Shown here: piece by piece, positions 45,684 through 57,376 of the stretch | How positions within the stretch are numbered: position 1 is the stretch's first letter | How the letters are laid out: each line of letters opens with the position of its first letter | Assembly (NCBI GenBank): GCA_963585895.1 | Contig: OY757917.1 | Span: 101,979,617-102,043,616 of the forward strand | Direction of reading: 5' to 3' | Source of the DNA: Sepioteuthis lessoniana | Lineage: Eukaryota; Mollusca; Cephalopoda; Myopsida; Loliginidae | DNA: 64,000 nt | The notes under the pieces: model-generated | The model's database searches: none | The model's input: only the letters and a program-made list of their open reading frames with translations | Told to the model about the DNA's origin: nothing | Position numbers and translations under genes: made by a program

Positions 45684-45985
45684 AATCATATTTACCCAAC
45701 CCCTCCGCTCGGGTAGGATATGACACAAGGTCAATTTTTAAGCGAAGTTTAACAGGTTTGAATTCAGAGTTTTCCTTCTCCTAGACTAGTTGCCTCACCA
45801 AAGCTGAAGAACCCAGTCTGCCCAACTATTTACCCATAGCTGGAGGGAGAATAATTGGATTCAAACCTTTCCCAAGGGTATTAGTGCTATGTGAAATGCA
45901 ATCAGTCTCGTCCAGGATTTGAACTCGTGTCGCCGTGTCCATATCCTGCAACGATAACCATTACATCACGGGCGCCTCCAAAAGT
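45684..45985 (-). mobile_element. SINE C, complete
   Basis: Reference copy. Sense head 'ggcgcccgtgatgtaatggt', box-B-like 'cgagttcaaatcctgg', core 'aatacccttgggaaaggttt' with 'ccagctatgggtaaatag', 3' body 'gcaactagtctaggagaagg', end 'ttgaccttgtgtcatatcc' then 'gcggaggggttgg'. A SINE B core scrap lies just upstream (45605-45683). Confidence 0.92.
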
Positions 45986-46005
45986 GAAGGATTAATACCA
46001 TAGAA

Positions 46006-46280
46006 AGCGTGCTCAACGTAACAATCAATTGTCGTTGAAAATGGAATCGGTGATCTGAGTTCAAATCCTGAACGAGGCAGTTTGCGTTTCACTTCGGAAA
46101 TACATAAATCCATCTCTTTTCCACACACACCCTATTGCCAGCTACGGGTAAATCGTAGAACAGATTGGGTTCTTTAGCCTTGATTAGGCAACCAGGTGAG
46201 GAGAAGGAAGACCCTGAATACAAACCAGCAGAATCTACTTAAAAATTGACCTTGTGTCACAACCTGCCCGTAGTGGAGGT
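46006..46280 (+). mobile_element. SINE C
   Basis: Head 'caacgtaacaatcaattgtc', box-B-like 'tgagttcaaatcctga', core 'ttgccagctacgggtaaatc', end 'aaaattgaccttgtgtcaca'. It lies about 20 bp from the previous copy in opposite orientation. Confidence 0.87.
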
Positions 46281-46439
46281 TTTAAATTAATACATATCAC
46301 AGAAATATTTTTTGTTCACAGCGTGTCTTGAAAGGAATCAAATTTTTTGTATAGAGAAAGTAATGAGATTTTTTCATGCTGGTAGTATATATATATATAT
46401 AGTCATTTAGAACTTAGTCATTAAAAATGATTTAAAATA

Positions 46440-46797
46440 GTTCCTTCTCCCTCGATTTGAGTTTTGCAAAAAAAACAACCTTACATATCAATTTAAATGT
46501 CCTTTAGTAGATTGTATCTCTGAAAATAACACTATATATGTCGGTTTAACCTCAACAACCCAATCGAGAAGACTTACAATGCACCTTTCTGATACAAGTT
46601 CCATAGCACAGCATTTAAAAAACATTCATGCCCAACAACAGAATTACGGAAAATCCTTACCGAAAACACAATATTAGAACATCAAAATAACAAGCAAAAA
46701 GTACAGATTCTCGTGGCACTATATATTAGGAACATACAACCCAAACTTAATAGAATTAATTTTGAAACCAGTGCTAAGGTACTTAAATGTCTTTAGC
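46440..46797 (+). pseudogene. Second Penelope-like element: GIY-YIG fragment
   Basis: Plus-strand codons: CKKNNLTYQFKCPLVDCISE, then NNTIYVGLTSTTQSRRLTMH and LSDTSSIAQHLKNIHAQQQ, followed after a stop by KYRFSWHYILGTYNPNLIEL. This matches a GIY-YIG endonuclease with upstream Cys pair, as in Penelope-like elements. It differs from the 39540-40950 copy. A hammerhead-like motif lies 120 bp downstream. Confidence 0.8.
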
Positions 46798-46911
46798 TAC
46801 TGATACTATTAATAGAAACAAATTCGAAGAGTAAATGCTACACAATACAACAGTACAGACGCTCATTCCTACAAAGTAGTAATGTACATACAAAAGTTAC
46901 ATCACTTTTAT

Positions 46912-46966
46912 AATTCATCCTCCCCTGATGATGGCCCAAAGTTGGGCAGAAAGTACTTAGGAAGTA
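46912..46966 (+). ncRNA. Hammerhead-like ribozyme remnant
   Basis: CTGATGA (46925-46931), a stem-loop 'ggcccaaagttgggc' (46933-46947), GAAA (46949-46952), a palindromic 'agtact' as a minimal stem III, and a CTT cleavage-type triplet (46956-46958). 'catcctccc' before and 'aggaag' after can form part of stem I with mismatches. The stem II closing base pairs are imperfect. Confidence 0.45.
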
Positions 46967-47111
46967 ACTAATTACGGAAGGTTTATCAACCAATTCCCAT
47001 CGAATATCATAAGATCAATACGGTAATTCGAAAGGATTAACAAAAAATATGTTGACAAAAAATGTCTATCATGTTCAATAAAATATGTATCTATGAAGAA
47101 ATGCAGCCAAA

Positions 47112-47116
<5 letters not shown>

Positions 47117-47170
<54 letters not shown>
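47117..47170. repeat. (TA)n microsatellite
   Basis: A TA run ending 10 bp before the TIR element. Confidence 0.97.
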
Positions 47171-47171
<1 letters not shown>

Positions 47172-47445
47172 TTACACACATAACACTGGTGTACAAAAAT
47201 AAATTTTTGGTCTGAGGCAAGAATAGGGATAGGTGTTTTTTGTTAATTTGGGTGTGCTGAATTCAAATTTATAAATAGTTTTGCTCTATCATCTCTAGTT
47301 TTCTGGCTTTTAAATAGTCTCATTTTAGTATAAACAAAGAATATATGTGCATATTTCAAGAGTTGCAGCAGCTTATAACAGATAAAACAGGATAGATAAA
47401 GAACACTGAATGAATCAATATACTTGGATGACACAATTACACAAT

Positions 47446-48405
47446 TCATAGTACCACAGACAGTGAAAAGTGTGTTTTCTCAGAAGATCTGGTGTATTTT
47501 TCCTCCGGGATGTCATGCAAGAGCATCCAGCAGAAGTCTCCCATCATACCGGAGTTCCATTTGCCTTGATAGTTGCTCTCCATCTTCGTAATGTCTTGGT
47601 GGAATCTTTCTCTATGCTCATCACTCACTGCTCCAAGGTTTGGTGGGAAGAAGTTGAGGTGGGAATGGAGAAAATGAAGCCCGCTTGTATACCCATAAGA
47701 AGACCTATGACCTAATTTGTTCCGCTTCCTGAACCTTGTGATCCTTACATCTTCCTGGACTAGGTCCCACTGTTTAAGCCTAGAAGCCAAGAGCTCTGAC
47801 TGCTGTTTTGACAGATACAAATCACGAGCAAGATCATTCAGGTCTTCTTGCGTGATCCAGTGTGGCTCATTGCCACTTGTTCCCGAATATGTAGACTCAA
47901 TATCTTCCAAAGATATTGACTCGGCAGAATCCTCCCTTGAAAGCATTTCTTCATCTGATGAGGAAAGAAGATCCTTATTTACTGGAGGTGTGGGTACAGA
48001 AAGATCATCTGAATGGGGAACGGGTCTCATAGCAGATCGAAGGTTGGGATATTTGATCTTTTTCCTAGAAGATGCATTGAAACCAGTTATATTAGTTAAA
48101 CAAAAATATCAATCATCTGCGTGCTTTCGCGGCTCTCTCCAAACCATCGGGACTGCAAAGTTGAAAGCCACTTTCTTGCCATTAGATCATGCAGTTAGTC
48201 CATTATAGCTGGGTTTACAACAGATGTGTGGAGCCCAAGACTTGTCCTGATCACCAATTTTACTGTCAAAATAGCGAAAGTAGGCGGCTCTGAGGAGGGA
48301 AGTGACGGTTCGGCGCTATGCAACTGTTGTGAAGTCCCCACACACGTAGCAGAAAGAATTGGCCTTGTTGAGGCATCCTCGACATTTTGACGTGCTTAAA
48401 GCCAT
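47446..48405 (-). pseudogene. Decayed, internally deleted gene of a multicopy invertebrate family
   Basis: From ATG 48405 the reading is MALSTSKCRGCLNKANSFCY with VCGDF (paired CxxC motifs, probably metal-binding). TAG follows at TTVA, then SLLRAAYFRYFDSKIGDQDK, SWAPHICC, a TGA, FAVPMVWREPRKHADD, a TGA, then an intact frame from 48030. The intact part has an acidic stretch SSSDEEMLSREDSAES and a conserved PHWITQEDLNDLARDLYLSK region. Near codon 107 of the frame it jumps to LHFLHSHLNFFPPNLGAVSD and ERFHQDITKMESNYQGKW. I recall both blocks from long uncharacterised multicopy proteins of arthropods and other invertebrates, normally several hundred residues apart. The middle is therefore deleted. 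A 3' splice-site-like 'ttatattttcag' lies just upstream of the ATG. Function unknown; a transposase or transposon-associated role is inferred from the TIRs. Confidence 0.75.
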
Positions 48406-48600
48406 TGGAGAATCTGAAAATATAACAAAGTAAAACTACATGTGCATTTGAAAATGTAATACTAATATTTAGTAACCCAAAAGATGTGTAACACGATAGT
48501 TGAGGGACACCAACCTCCTGCGCCGCCTGCGAGACAACCTCTTCCAATGACTGCCAGAGTGTGGATTGAGACCTGCTGGGTTAACTGTCGAAATCCGTCT

Positions 48601-48601
<1 letters not shown>

Positions 48602-48655
<54 letters not shown>
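48602..48655. repeat. (AT)n microsatellite
   Basis: An AT run inside the TIR element. Confidence 0.97.
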
Positions 48656-48657
<2 letters not shown>

Positions 48658-48897
48658 GTAATGCTGTCACTTACATTTAGTGCATAATAACTAAAAAAAT
48701 AAGCCATAAATCTCACAATATTAGAATTAACCCTGAATTCATATACGCCTTTATGTACCGTATATGCACAAAATGCACACTATACATATCTAAAAAAAAC
48801 TAGAGGTGATGATTAAAAACGGATTTCAAATTTGAATTCAGCACCCTCAAAACGGGTATTTTTGTGCTTGCCTCAATTTCTTTGTAAACCAGTGTTA

Positions 48898-49293
48898 TTA
48901 TCACCCATAAAAATACTACCCAAAACAATTTTTTGGGAAAAAAATTAATTCTTATCTAAACCAAAGATACCACGATATCATTATTTCCAATGGAACATTA
49001 TACTATCAAAATGGATATTATTACGTATTATTTGCTACCAAACTCTACAGCATTGAAATTCTAACTAAAAATGAAAAGCCATTAATATACAGAGTCTACT
49101 TATTTTTGGACTGCTACATATTGGTATTTTTAGTCAGAGAGCTTCGTTGCTGAAGAATTTGGTAATGAATAACTGCTAATGATATTCGTTTTGATAATAT
49201 AGTTTCACTCGAAAAATAATATCCTGGTATGTTTGAATAATGAGAAAACCTTTTACTTAAAAATGTATAACGCATACTTGTTTATGAGCGATA

Positions 49294-49334
<41 letters not shown>

Positions 49335-49434
49335 TTAACGAACAATGAACGTGTTCCCCTATCCTCTAGACATTAAATAACCCTGGACAAGTTGACCATC
49401 AATCATCAACGTGAGCCGACAACACAGACTCATT

Positions 49435-49465
<31 letters not shown>

Positions 49466-49475
49466 TCGTCCCGAT
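48898..49475. other. AT-rich; (TA)n at about 49302-49330 and (TC)n at 49434-49460
   Basis: Nothing beyond the two microsatellites is recognised. Confidence 0.6.
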
Positions 49476-49650
49476 TAGCTATCGATCTTGATAAGTCCTC
49501 CAAACGATTCTCAGTGTCCGCACAGAGCTGATGAACCTAAGTTTTTGCTAGTCGGTATGTCCACGTGTAAGAGTCCATGGGAAAATATCTCAGAATTTCG
49601 TCCTTACTTTGTCAGTTATGCCCAACATGTCATGCTCGTTTTACTTGGAT
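49476..49650 (-). mobile_element. RTE-like LINE 3' fragment, diverged
   Basis: Reverse orientation: 'agctatcgatcttgataag', 'cagtgtccgcacagagctga', 'tttttgctagtcggtatgtc', 'ccacgtgtaagagtccatgg', 'cccaacatgtcatgctcg' align to the LINE end. Confidence 0.75.
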
Positions 49651-50394
49651 GGTTTGTGGGGGGTAAGTGGCTACACAATTGCTGTTTTATAATGTGTCGC
49701 TTCCAGGATTTATTCAAAACATCAAGCATTCTTGTGTGTTCCCTATCTCGCTTTTCCTACAGGCGTTTCTTTAAAGTCCAAGTGGTGCTACCTTACAATA
49801 ATACTATCTCTGCAACAACTTGGAAGAAATCAATAAACCAAAAGAAATCTAAGCGTGAGTATGAACTGAATGTTTTACCCGGGATCAAGGTCCACATTAA
49901 TCAAGTTTTAAAACAGACTTAGTGTGAACAAACTTAATCAACATAGACTCCAGACAAACACTGAAATTTTAATGACAATGGCAGCTTGAAGTCACCTTAC
50001 TGCATTTGACTGATTTGTACCCGTTTTTCTTTTTCTTCGGTTGAACACTTCTTGATAGTCGGAATAAAGAGAAAATGCAATTTCTTCAATTATGCTTTAA
50101 ATTGCTTCCAGCTAATGAAACGAAAATTCTTCCTCCATCCCCATTTAAAAAACAAAAAATGAAACACCTAAAGTTAAAAATTCTTTTTTTTTTTCTAAGC
50201 CGCCGGTAAAATGTTTAATCAAAAATGCATCCAAGTTTAAAGAAAGGATCAAAAAAGTCAAATGAAACTCGTTAAAACATAACAGGCAAAAAGTTTTATA
50301 AAGATAAAATTTTGAAAAAATAAATAGGGTATGAAACTGGCAGAATTAACCTTTACACGACTTTGCACATGCAGGTAGGTGAGGAATTTATGTC
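49651..50394. other. Nothing recognised
   Basis: The end of a 144-codon frame (49488-49922) has no domain and begins inside the LINE scrap. The rest is AT-rich. Confidence 0.5.
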
Positions 50395-53300
50395 ACCATC
50401 AGCATATTACCACCTTATTTGTCTCTGCCTCCCACCAAGATAGGACTTGTCTCAGGACTTGTCTCTGGACTAATTTCCACCTTATTTATCTCTGCCTCCC
50501 ACCAAGATAGGACTTGACACAAGGTTAAATGACCCAAAGGTCAGATTAATTTCCACCTTATTTGTCTCGGCTTCCTAGCAGACAGGACTTGACTCAAGGT
50601 CAAATGACCCAAAAGTCAGATTAATTTCCACCTTATGTGTCTCTGCCTCCCACCAAGATAGCACTTGACACAAGGTCAAATGACCCAAAGGTCAGATTAA
50701 TTTCCACCTTATTTGTCTCGGCTTCCTAGCAGACAGGACTTTACTCAAGGTCAAATGACCCAAAGGTCAGATTAATTTCAACCTTATCTGTCTCTGCCTC
50801 CCACCAGACAGAACTTGACACAAGGAAGTCGAGGCAAAGGTGGAAATTAATCTGACTTTTGGGTCATTTGACCTTGTGTCAAGTGTAATCTTGGTGGGAG
50901 GCAGAGACAAATAAGGTGGAAATTAATGTGACCGTTGGTTCATTTGACCTTGAGTCAAGTCCTGTCTGCTAGGAAGCCGAGACAAATAAGGTGGAAAGTA
51001 ATCTGACCGTTGGATCATTTGACCTTGTGTCAAGTCCTATCTTGTTTGTCTCGGCTTCCTAGCAGACAGGACTTGACTCAAGGTCAAATGATCCAAAGTT
51101 CAGACTAATTTCCACCTTATCCGTCTCTGCCTCCCACCAGACAGAACTTGACACAAGGGACAAATTACTTTCCACCTTATCCATCTCTGCCTCCCACCAG
51201 ACAGAACTTGACACAAAGGTCAAATTGACTCAAGGTCAAATGAAATCAAGGTCAAATGAAATCAAGGTCAGATAAATTTCCACCGTATTTGTCTCTGGCT
51301 CCCACCAAGATAGGACTTGACACAAGGTTAAATGATCCAAACGTCAGATTAATTTCCACCTTTGCCTCGACTTCCTAGCAGACAGGACTTTACTCAAGGT
51401 CAGATGACCCGAAGGTCAGATTACTTTCCCCCTTATTTGTCTCTGGCTCCCACCAAGATAGGACTTGACACAAGGTCAAATGACCCAAAGGTCAGATTAC
51501 TTTCCCCCTTCTTTGTCTCTGGCTCCCACCAAGATAGGACTTGACACAAGGTCAAATGACCTAAAGGTCAGATTAATTTTCACCTTATTTGTCTCGGCTT
51601 CCTAGCAGACAGGACTTGACTCAAGGTCAAATTACCCGTAGGTCAGATTACTTTCCACCTTATTTTTCCCTGCCTCCCACCAGGTTAATTTCCACCTTAT
51701 TTGTCTCGGTTCCTAGCAGACAGGACTTGACAAGGTCAAATGACCCAAAGGTCAGATTACTTTCCACATTATTTGTCTCTGCCTCCCACCAGACAGACAA
51801 AGGTCAAATTGACTCAAGGTCAAATGACTCAAAGGTCAGATTACTTTCCACCTTATTTGTCCCTGCCTCCCACCAAGATAGGACTTGACACAAGGTCAAA
51901 TGACCCAAAGGTCAGATTAATTTTCACCTTATTTGTCTCGGCTTCCTAGCAGACAGGACTTGACTCAAGGTCAAATGACCCGAAGGTCAGATTACTTTCC
52001 CCCTTATTTGTCTCTGGTTCCCACCAACATAGGACTTGACACAAGGTCAAATGACCCAAAGGTCAGATTAATTTTCACCTTATTTGTCTCGGCTTCCTAG
52101 CAGACAGGACTTGACTCAAGGTCAAATGACCCGAAGGTCAGATTACTTTCAACCTTATTTTTCCCTGCCTCCCACCAGGTTAATTTCCACCTTATTTGTC
52201 TCGGTTCCTAGCAGACAGGACTTGACAAGGTCAAATGACCCAAAGGTCAGATTACTTTCCACATTATTTGTCTCTGCCTCCCACCAGACAGACAAAGGTC
52301 GAATTGACTCAAGGTCAAATGACTCAAAGGTCAGATTACTTTCCACCTTATTTGTCCCTGCCTCCCACCAAGATAGGACTTGACACAAGGTCAAATGACC
52401 CAAAGGTCAGATTAATTTTCACCTTATTTGTCTCGGCTTCCTAGCAGACAGGACTTGACTCAAGGTCAAATGACCCGAAGGTCAGATTACTTTCCCCCTT
52501 ATTTGTCTCTGGTTCCCACCAACATAGGACTTGACACAAGGTCAAATGACCCAAAGGTCAGATTAATTTTCACCTTATTTGTCTCGGCTTCCTAGCAGAC
52601 AGGACTTGACTCAAGGTCAAATGACCCGAAGGTCAGATTACTTTCAACCTTATTTTTCCCTGCATCCCACCAGGTTAATTTCCACCTTATTTGTCTCGGT
52701 TCCTAGCAGACAGGACTTGACAAGGTCAAATGACCCAAAGGTCAGATTACTTTCCACATTATTTGTCTCTGCCTCCCACCAGACAGAGAAAGGTCGAATT
52801 GACTCAAGGTCAAATGACTCGAAGGTCAGATTACTTTCCACCTTATTTGTCCCTGCCTCCCACCAAGATAGGACTTGACACAAGGTCAAGTGACCCAAAA
52901 GGTCAGATTAATTTTCACCTTATTTGTCTTGGCTTCCTAGCAGACAGGACTTGACTCAAGGTCAAATGACCCGAAGGTCAGATTACTTTCCACCTTATTT
53001 GTCCCTGCTGCCCACTAGGTTAATTTCCACCTTATTTGTCTCGGTTCCTAGTAGACAGGGCTTGACAAGGTCAAATGACCCAAAGGTCTGATTAATTTCC
53101 ACCTTATCTGTCTCTGCCTCCTACCAGAAAGAACTTGACACAAGGGTCAAATGACCCAAAGGTCAGATTACTTTCCACCTTATTTGTCCCTGCCTCTCAC
53201 CAAGATAGGACTTGACACAAGGTCAACTTGACCCAAAGGTCAGATTACTTTCCACCTTATTTGTCCCTGCCTCCCACCAAGATAGGACTTGACACAAGGT

Positions 53301-56300
53301 CAACTTGACCCAAAGGTCAGATTACTTTCCACCTTATTTGTCCCTGCCTCCCACCAAGATAGGACTTGACACAAGGTCAAATGACCCAAAGGTCAGATTA
53401 ATTTTCACCTTATTTGTCTTGGCTTCCTAGCAGACAGGACTTGACTCAAGGTCAAATGACCCGAAGGTCAGATTACTTTCCACCTTATTTGTCCCTGCTG
53501 CCCACTAGGTTAATTTCCACCTTATTTGTCTCGGTTCCTAGTAGACAGGGCTTGACAAGGTCAAATGACCCAAAGGTCTGATTAATTTCCACCTTATCTG
53601 TCTCTGCCTCCTACCAGAAAGAACTTGACACAAGGGTCAAATGACCCAAAGGTCAGATTACTTTCCACCTTATTTGTCCCTGCCTCTCACCAAGATAGGA
53701 CTTGACACAAGGTCAACTTGACCCAAAGGTCAGATTACTTTCCACCTTATTTGTCCCTGCCTCCCACCAAGATAGGACTTGACACAAGGTCAAATGACCC
53801 AAAGGTCAGATTAATTTTCACCTTATTTGTCTCGGCTTCCTAGCAGACAGGACTTGACTCAAGGTCAAATGACCCGAAGGTCAGATTACTTTCCCCCTTA
53901 TTTGTCTCTGGTTCCCACCAACATAGGACTTGACACAAGGTCAAATGACCCAAAGGTCAGATTAATTTTCACCTTATTTGTCTCGGCTTCCTAGCAGACA
54001 GGACTTGACACAAGGTCAAATGACCCGAAGGTCAGATTACTTTCCACCTTATTTGTCTCGGTTCCTAGCAGACAGGACTTGACAAGGTCAAATGACCCAA
54101 AGGTCAGATTACTTTCCACATTATTTGTCTCTGCCTCCCACCAGACAGACAACGGTCGAATTGACTCAAGGTCAAATGACTCGAAGGTCAGATTACTTTC
54201 CACCTTATTTGTCCCTGCCTCCCACCAAGATAGGACTTGACACAAGGTCAAATGACCCAAAGGTCAGATTAATTTTCACCTTATTTGTCTCGGCTTCCTA
54301 GCAGACAGGACTTGACTCAAGGTCAAATGACCCGAAGGTCAGATTACTTTCCCCCTTATTTGTCTCTGGTTCCCACCAACATAGGACTTGACACAAGGTC
54401 AAATGACCCAAAGGTCAGATTAATTTTCACCTTATTTGTCTCGGCTTCCTAGCAGACAGGACTTGACACAAGGTCAAATGACCCGAAGGTCAGATTACTT
54501 TCCACCTTATTTGTCTCGGTTCCTAGCAGACAGGACTTGACAAGGTCAAATGACCCAAAGGTCAGATTACTTTCCACATTATTTGTCTCTGCCTCCCACC
54601 AGACAGACAAAGGTCGAATTGACTCAAGGTCAAATGACTCGAAGGTCAGATTACTTTCCACCTTATTTGTCCCTGCCTCCCACCAAGATAGGACTTGACA
54701 CAAGGTCAAGTGACCCAAAGGTCAGATTAATTTTCACTTTATTTGTCTTGGCTTCCTAGCAGACAGGACTTGACTCAAGGTCAAATGACCCGAAGGTCAG
54801 ATTACTTTCCACCTTATTTGTCCCTGCCGCCCACTAGGTTAATTTCCACCTTATTTGTCTCGGTTCCTAGCAGACAGGGCTTGACAAGGTCAAATGACCC
54901 AAAGGTCAGATTAATTTCCACCTTATCTGTCTCTGCCTCCTACCAGAAAGAACTTGACACAAGGGTCAAATGACCCAAAGGTCAGATTACTTTCCACCTT
55001 ATTTGTCCCTGCCTCTCACCAAGATAGGACTTGACACAAGGTCAACTTGACCCAAAGGTCAGATTAATTTCCACCTTATTTGTCTCGGCTTCCTAGCAGA
55101 AAGGACTTGACTCAAGGTCAAATGACCCGAAGGTCAGATTACTTTCCACCTTATTTTTCCCTGCCTCCCGCCAGGTTAATTTCCACCTTATTTGTCTCGG
55201 TTCCTAGCAGACAGGACTTGACAAGGTCAAATGACCCAAAGGTCAGATTACTTTCCACATTATTTGTCTCTGCCTCCCACCTGACAGACAAAGGTCGAAT
55301 TGACTCAAGGTCAAATGACTCGAAGGTCAGATTACTTTCCACCTTATTTGTCCCTGCCTCCCACCAAGATAGGACTTGACACAAGGTCAAATGACCCAAA
55401 GGTCAGATTAATTTTCACCTTATTTGTCTCGGCTTCCTAGCAGACAGGACTTGACTCAAGGTCAAATGACCCGAAGGTCAGATTACTTTCTCCCTTATTT
55501 GTCTCTGGCTCCCACCAAGATAGGACTTGACACAAGGTCAAATGACCCAAAGGTCAGATTAATTTTCACCTTATTTGTCTCGGCTTCCTAGCAGACAGGA
55601 CTTGACTCAAGGTCAAATGACCCGAAGGTCAGATTACTTTCCACCTTATTTTTCCCTGCCTCCCACCAGGTTAATTTCCACCTTATTTGTCTCGGTTCCT
55701 AGCAGACAGGACTTGACAAGGTCAAATGACCCAAAGGTCAGATTACTTTCCACATTATTTGTCTCTGCCTCCCACCAGACAGACAAAGGTCGAATTGACT
55801 CAAAGTCAAATGACCCAAAGGTCAGATTACTTTCCACATTATTTGTCTCTGCCTCCCACCAGACAGACAAAGGTCGAATTGACTCAAGGTCTCTGCCTCC
55901 CACCAAGATTGGACTTAACACAAGGTCAAGTGACCCAAAGGTCACATTAATTTCCACCTTATTTGTCTCTGCGCCCCAACAAGATAGCACTTTACACAAG
56001 GTCAAATGACCCAAAGGTCAGATTAATTTACACCTTTTTGGTCTCGGCTTCCTGGCAGACAGGACTTGACTCAAGGTCAAATAACCCAAAGGTCAAATTA
56101 CTTTCCACCTTATTTGTTTCTGCCTCCCACCAGACAGAACTTGACTCAAGGTCAAATGACCCAAAGGTCAGATTAATTTCCACCTTATCTGTCTCTGCCT
56201 CCCACCAGACAGAACTTGACACAACGGTCAAATGACCCAAAGGTCAGATTACTTTCCACCTTATTTGTCTCTGCCTCCCACCAAGATTGGACTTAACACA

Positions 56301-56625
56301 AGGTCAACTGACCCAAAGGTCACATTAATTTCCACCTTATTTGTCTCTGTGTCCCAACAAGATAGCACTTTATACAAGGTCAAATGACCCAAAGGTCAGA
56401 TTAATTTACACCTTATTGGTCTCGGCTTCCTGGTAGACAGGACTTGACTCAAGGTCAAATAACCCAAAGGTCAAATTACTTTCCACCTTATTTGTTTCTG
56501 CCTCCCACCAGACAGAACTTGACAACAAGGGTCAAATGACCCGAAGGTCAGATTACTTTCCACCTTATTTGTCTCTGCCTCCCACCAAGATAGCACTTGA
56601 CACTAGGTCAAATGACCCAAAGGGC
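50395..56625. repeat. 6.2-kb satellite of about 76-bp monomers
   Basis: Monomer A contains 'ctctgcctcccaccaagata' + 'ggacttgacacaaggtcaaa' + 'tgacccaaaggtcagattaa' + 'tttccaccttatttgt' (76 bp). Monomer B has 'ctcggcttcctagcagacag' and 'gacttgactcaaggtcaaat' instead (75 bp). A and B alternate at the left edge, giving a 151-bp dimer. Further in, truncated monomers form a higher-order unit of 495 bp (matching points at 51589, 52084, 52579, and at 55080, 55575) and a 458-bp variant (54092/54550). About 80 monomers in total. Open frames of 60-144 codons are by-products. Confidence 0.97.
50826..51045 (-). repeat. Inverted block inside the satellite
   Basis: About three monomers are flipped relative to the rest ('ggcagagacaaataaggtgg', 'gtcatttgaccttgtgtcaa'). 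The flanking array resumes in the original direction at about 51048. Confidence 0.92.
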
Positions 56626-56960
56626 AGGTTATAGTGGGGATTGGGGGAGGAGAAGGTTAGGCACGTAGCTGAGGCGCTCGTCCTGCTAGTCTGTGCTGGT
56701 CATCAACCCACTTAGTGCACTGTGGTCCTGATGAGACTAGCTGGACATGGTCCCAAACATGGGTTCAGGTATGGATGCCTGATTATAGCTTATAGGTCCA
56801 GTGCTATTCAAAGGTGACAAAGGTGTCAATGATGCAGCTCGCCCATCCGAAGATGGCCCAGCCGAGGCCGGGGGCTTTTCGGCCTCAAGTCTGCCTTTGC
56901 TGGACAATGCCGACTAGGGTCAAAGCTTCGTCTACTTTATAATCTATGAACGAGATTAAG
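56626..56960. other. GC-richer unassigned segment at the satellite edge
   Basis: No coding motif or repeat match found; 'gggccgagg'-like GC blocks occur near 56860. Confidence 0.45.
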
Positions 56961-56962
56961 AG

Positions 56963-57070
56963 ATTAGTTTGGTTTCTTTGTTTAATGACTTCGTGGGTTA
57001 TTTAATGCCAAAACCACCCTTATAGAACAGTAGTAGTACTATTTAACCATAATCTGGGCGGGGGTAATAG
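56963..57070 (-). mobile_element. SINE B, tail and partial core
   Basis: 'agtttggtttctttgtttaa', 'ttcgtgggttatttaatgcc', then 'gtactatttaacca'. Confidence 0.78.
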
Positions 57071-57114
57071 TGATGTGTGGATTTTTGAAAGATATTGTGA
57101 GCTGGGGGTAGATG

Positions 57115-57310
57115 TGTGTGAAAGAGAGAGAGAGCGAGAGAAGGAAGAAAAAGAGTTAGAGACAAATTAAGTATATGAGAGAGGGAATAGAGAGATCAAG
57201 AAAGAGGGTGAGGGAGAGATGAAATATGTACATGTGAATGCGGGAGAAAGAAAGAGTGTGAAAGAGAAAGAGACGAAAAGATAATGAAAAAATGTAGAGA
57301 GAGAGAGAGA

Positions 57311-57376
<66 letters not shown>

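Larger units (their letters stand above)
47181..48897 (-). mobile_element. TIR-bounded DNA element carrying a multicopy-family gene
   Basis: The outer ends are 'taacactggtgtacaaa' (47181) and, reverse-complemented from 48897, 'taacactggtttacaaag'. Similarity continues inward on both sides through 'tgaggcaag' and 'gggtg(t)gctgaattcaaattt', giving inverted ends of about 80-90 bp. The sequence fits a TA target duplication. Inside, on the minus strand, lies the decayed gene at 47446-48405, and a (AT)n run is at 48602-48655. At 1.7 kb it looks like an internally deleted derivative. The superfamily is not determined. Confidence 0.82.

Noticed and set aside
47717..48208. 163-codon plus-strand frame
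   Set aside because: Shadow of the minus-strand gene remnant, which carries the recognisable conserved blocks.
50395..56625. CRISPR-like array
   Set aside because: Repeats are contiguous 75-76 bp monomers without unique spacers, in a eukaryotic setting; this is satellite DNA.
56732..56775. CTGATGAGACTAG as another hammerhead
   Set aside because: No GAAA follows at the required position and no stem II pairs.
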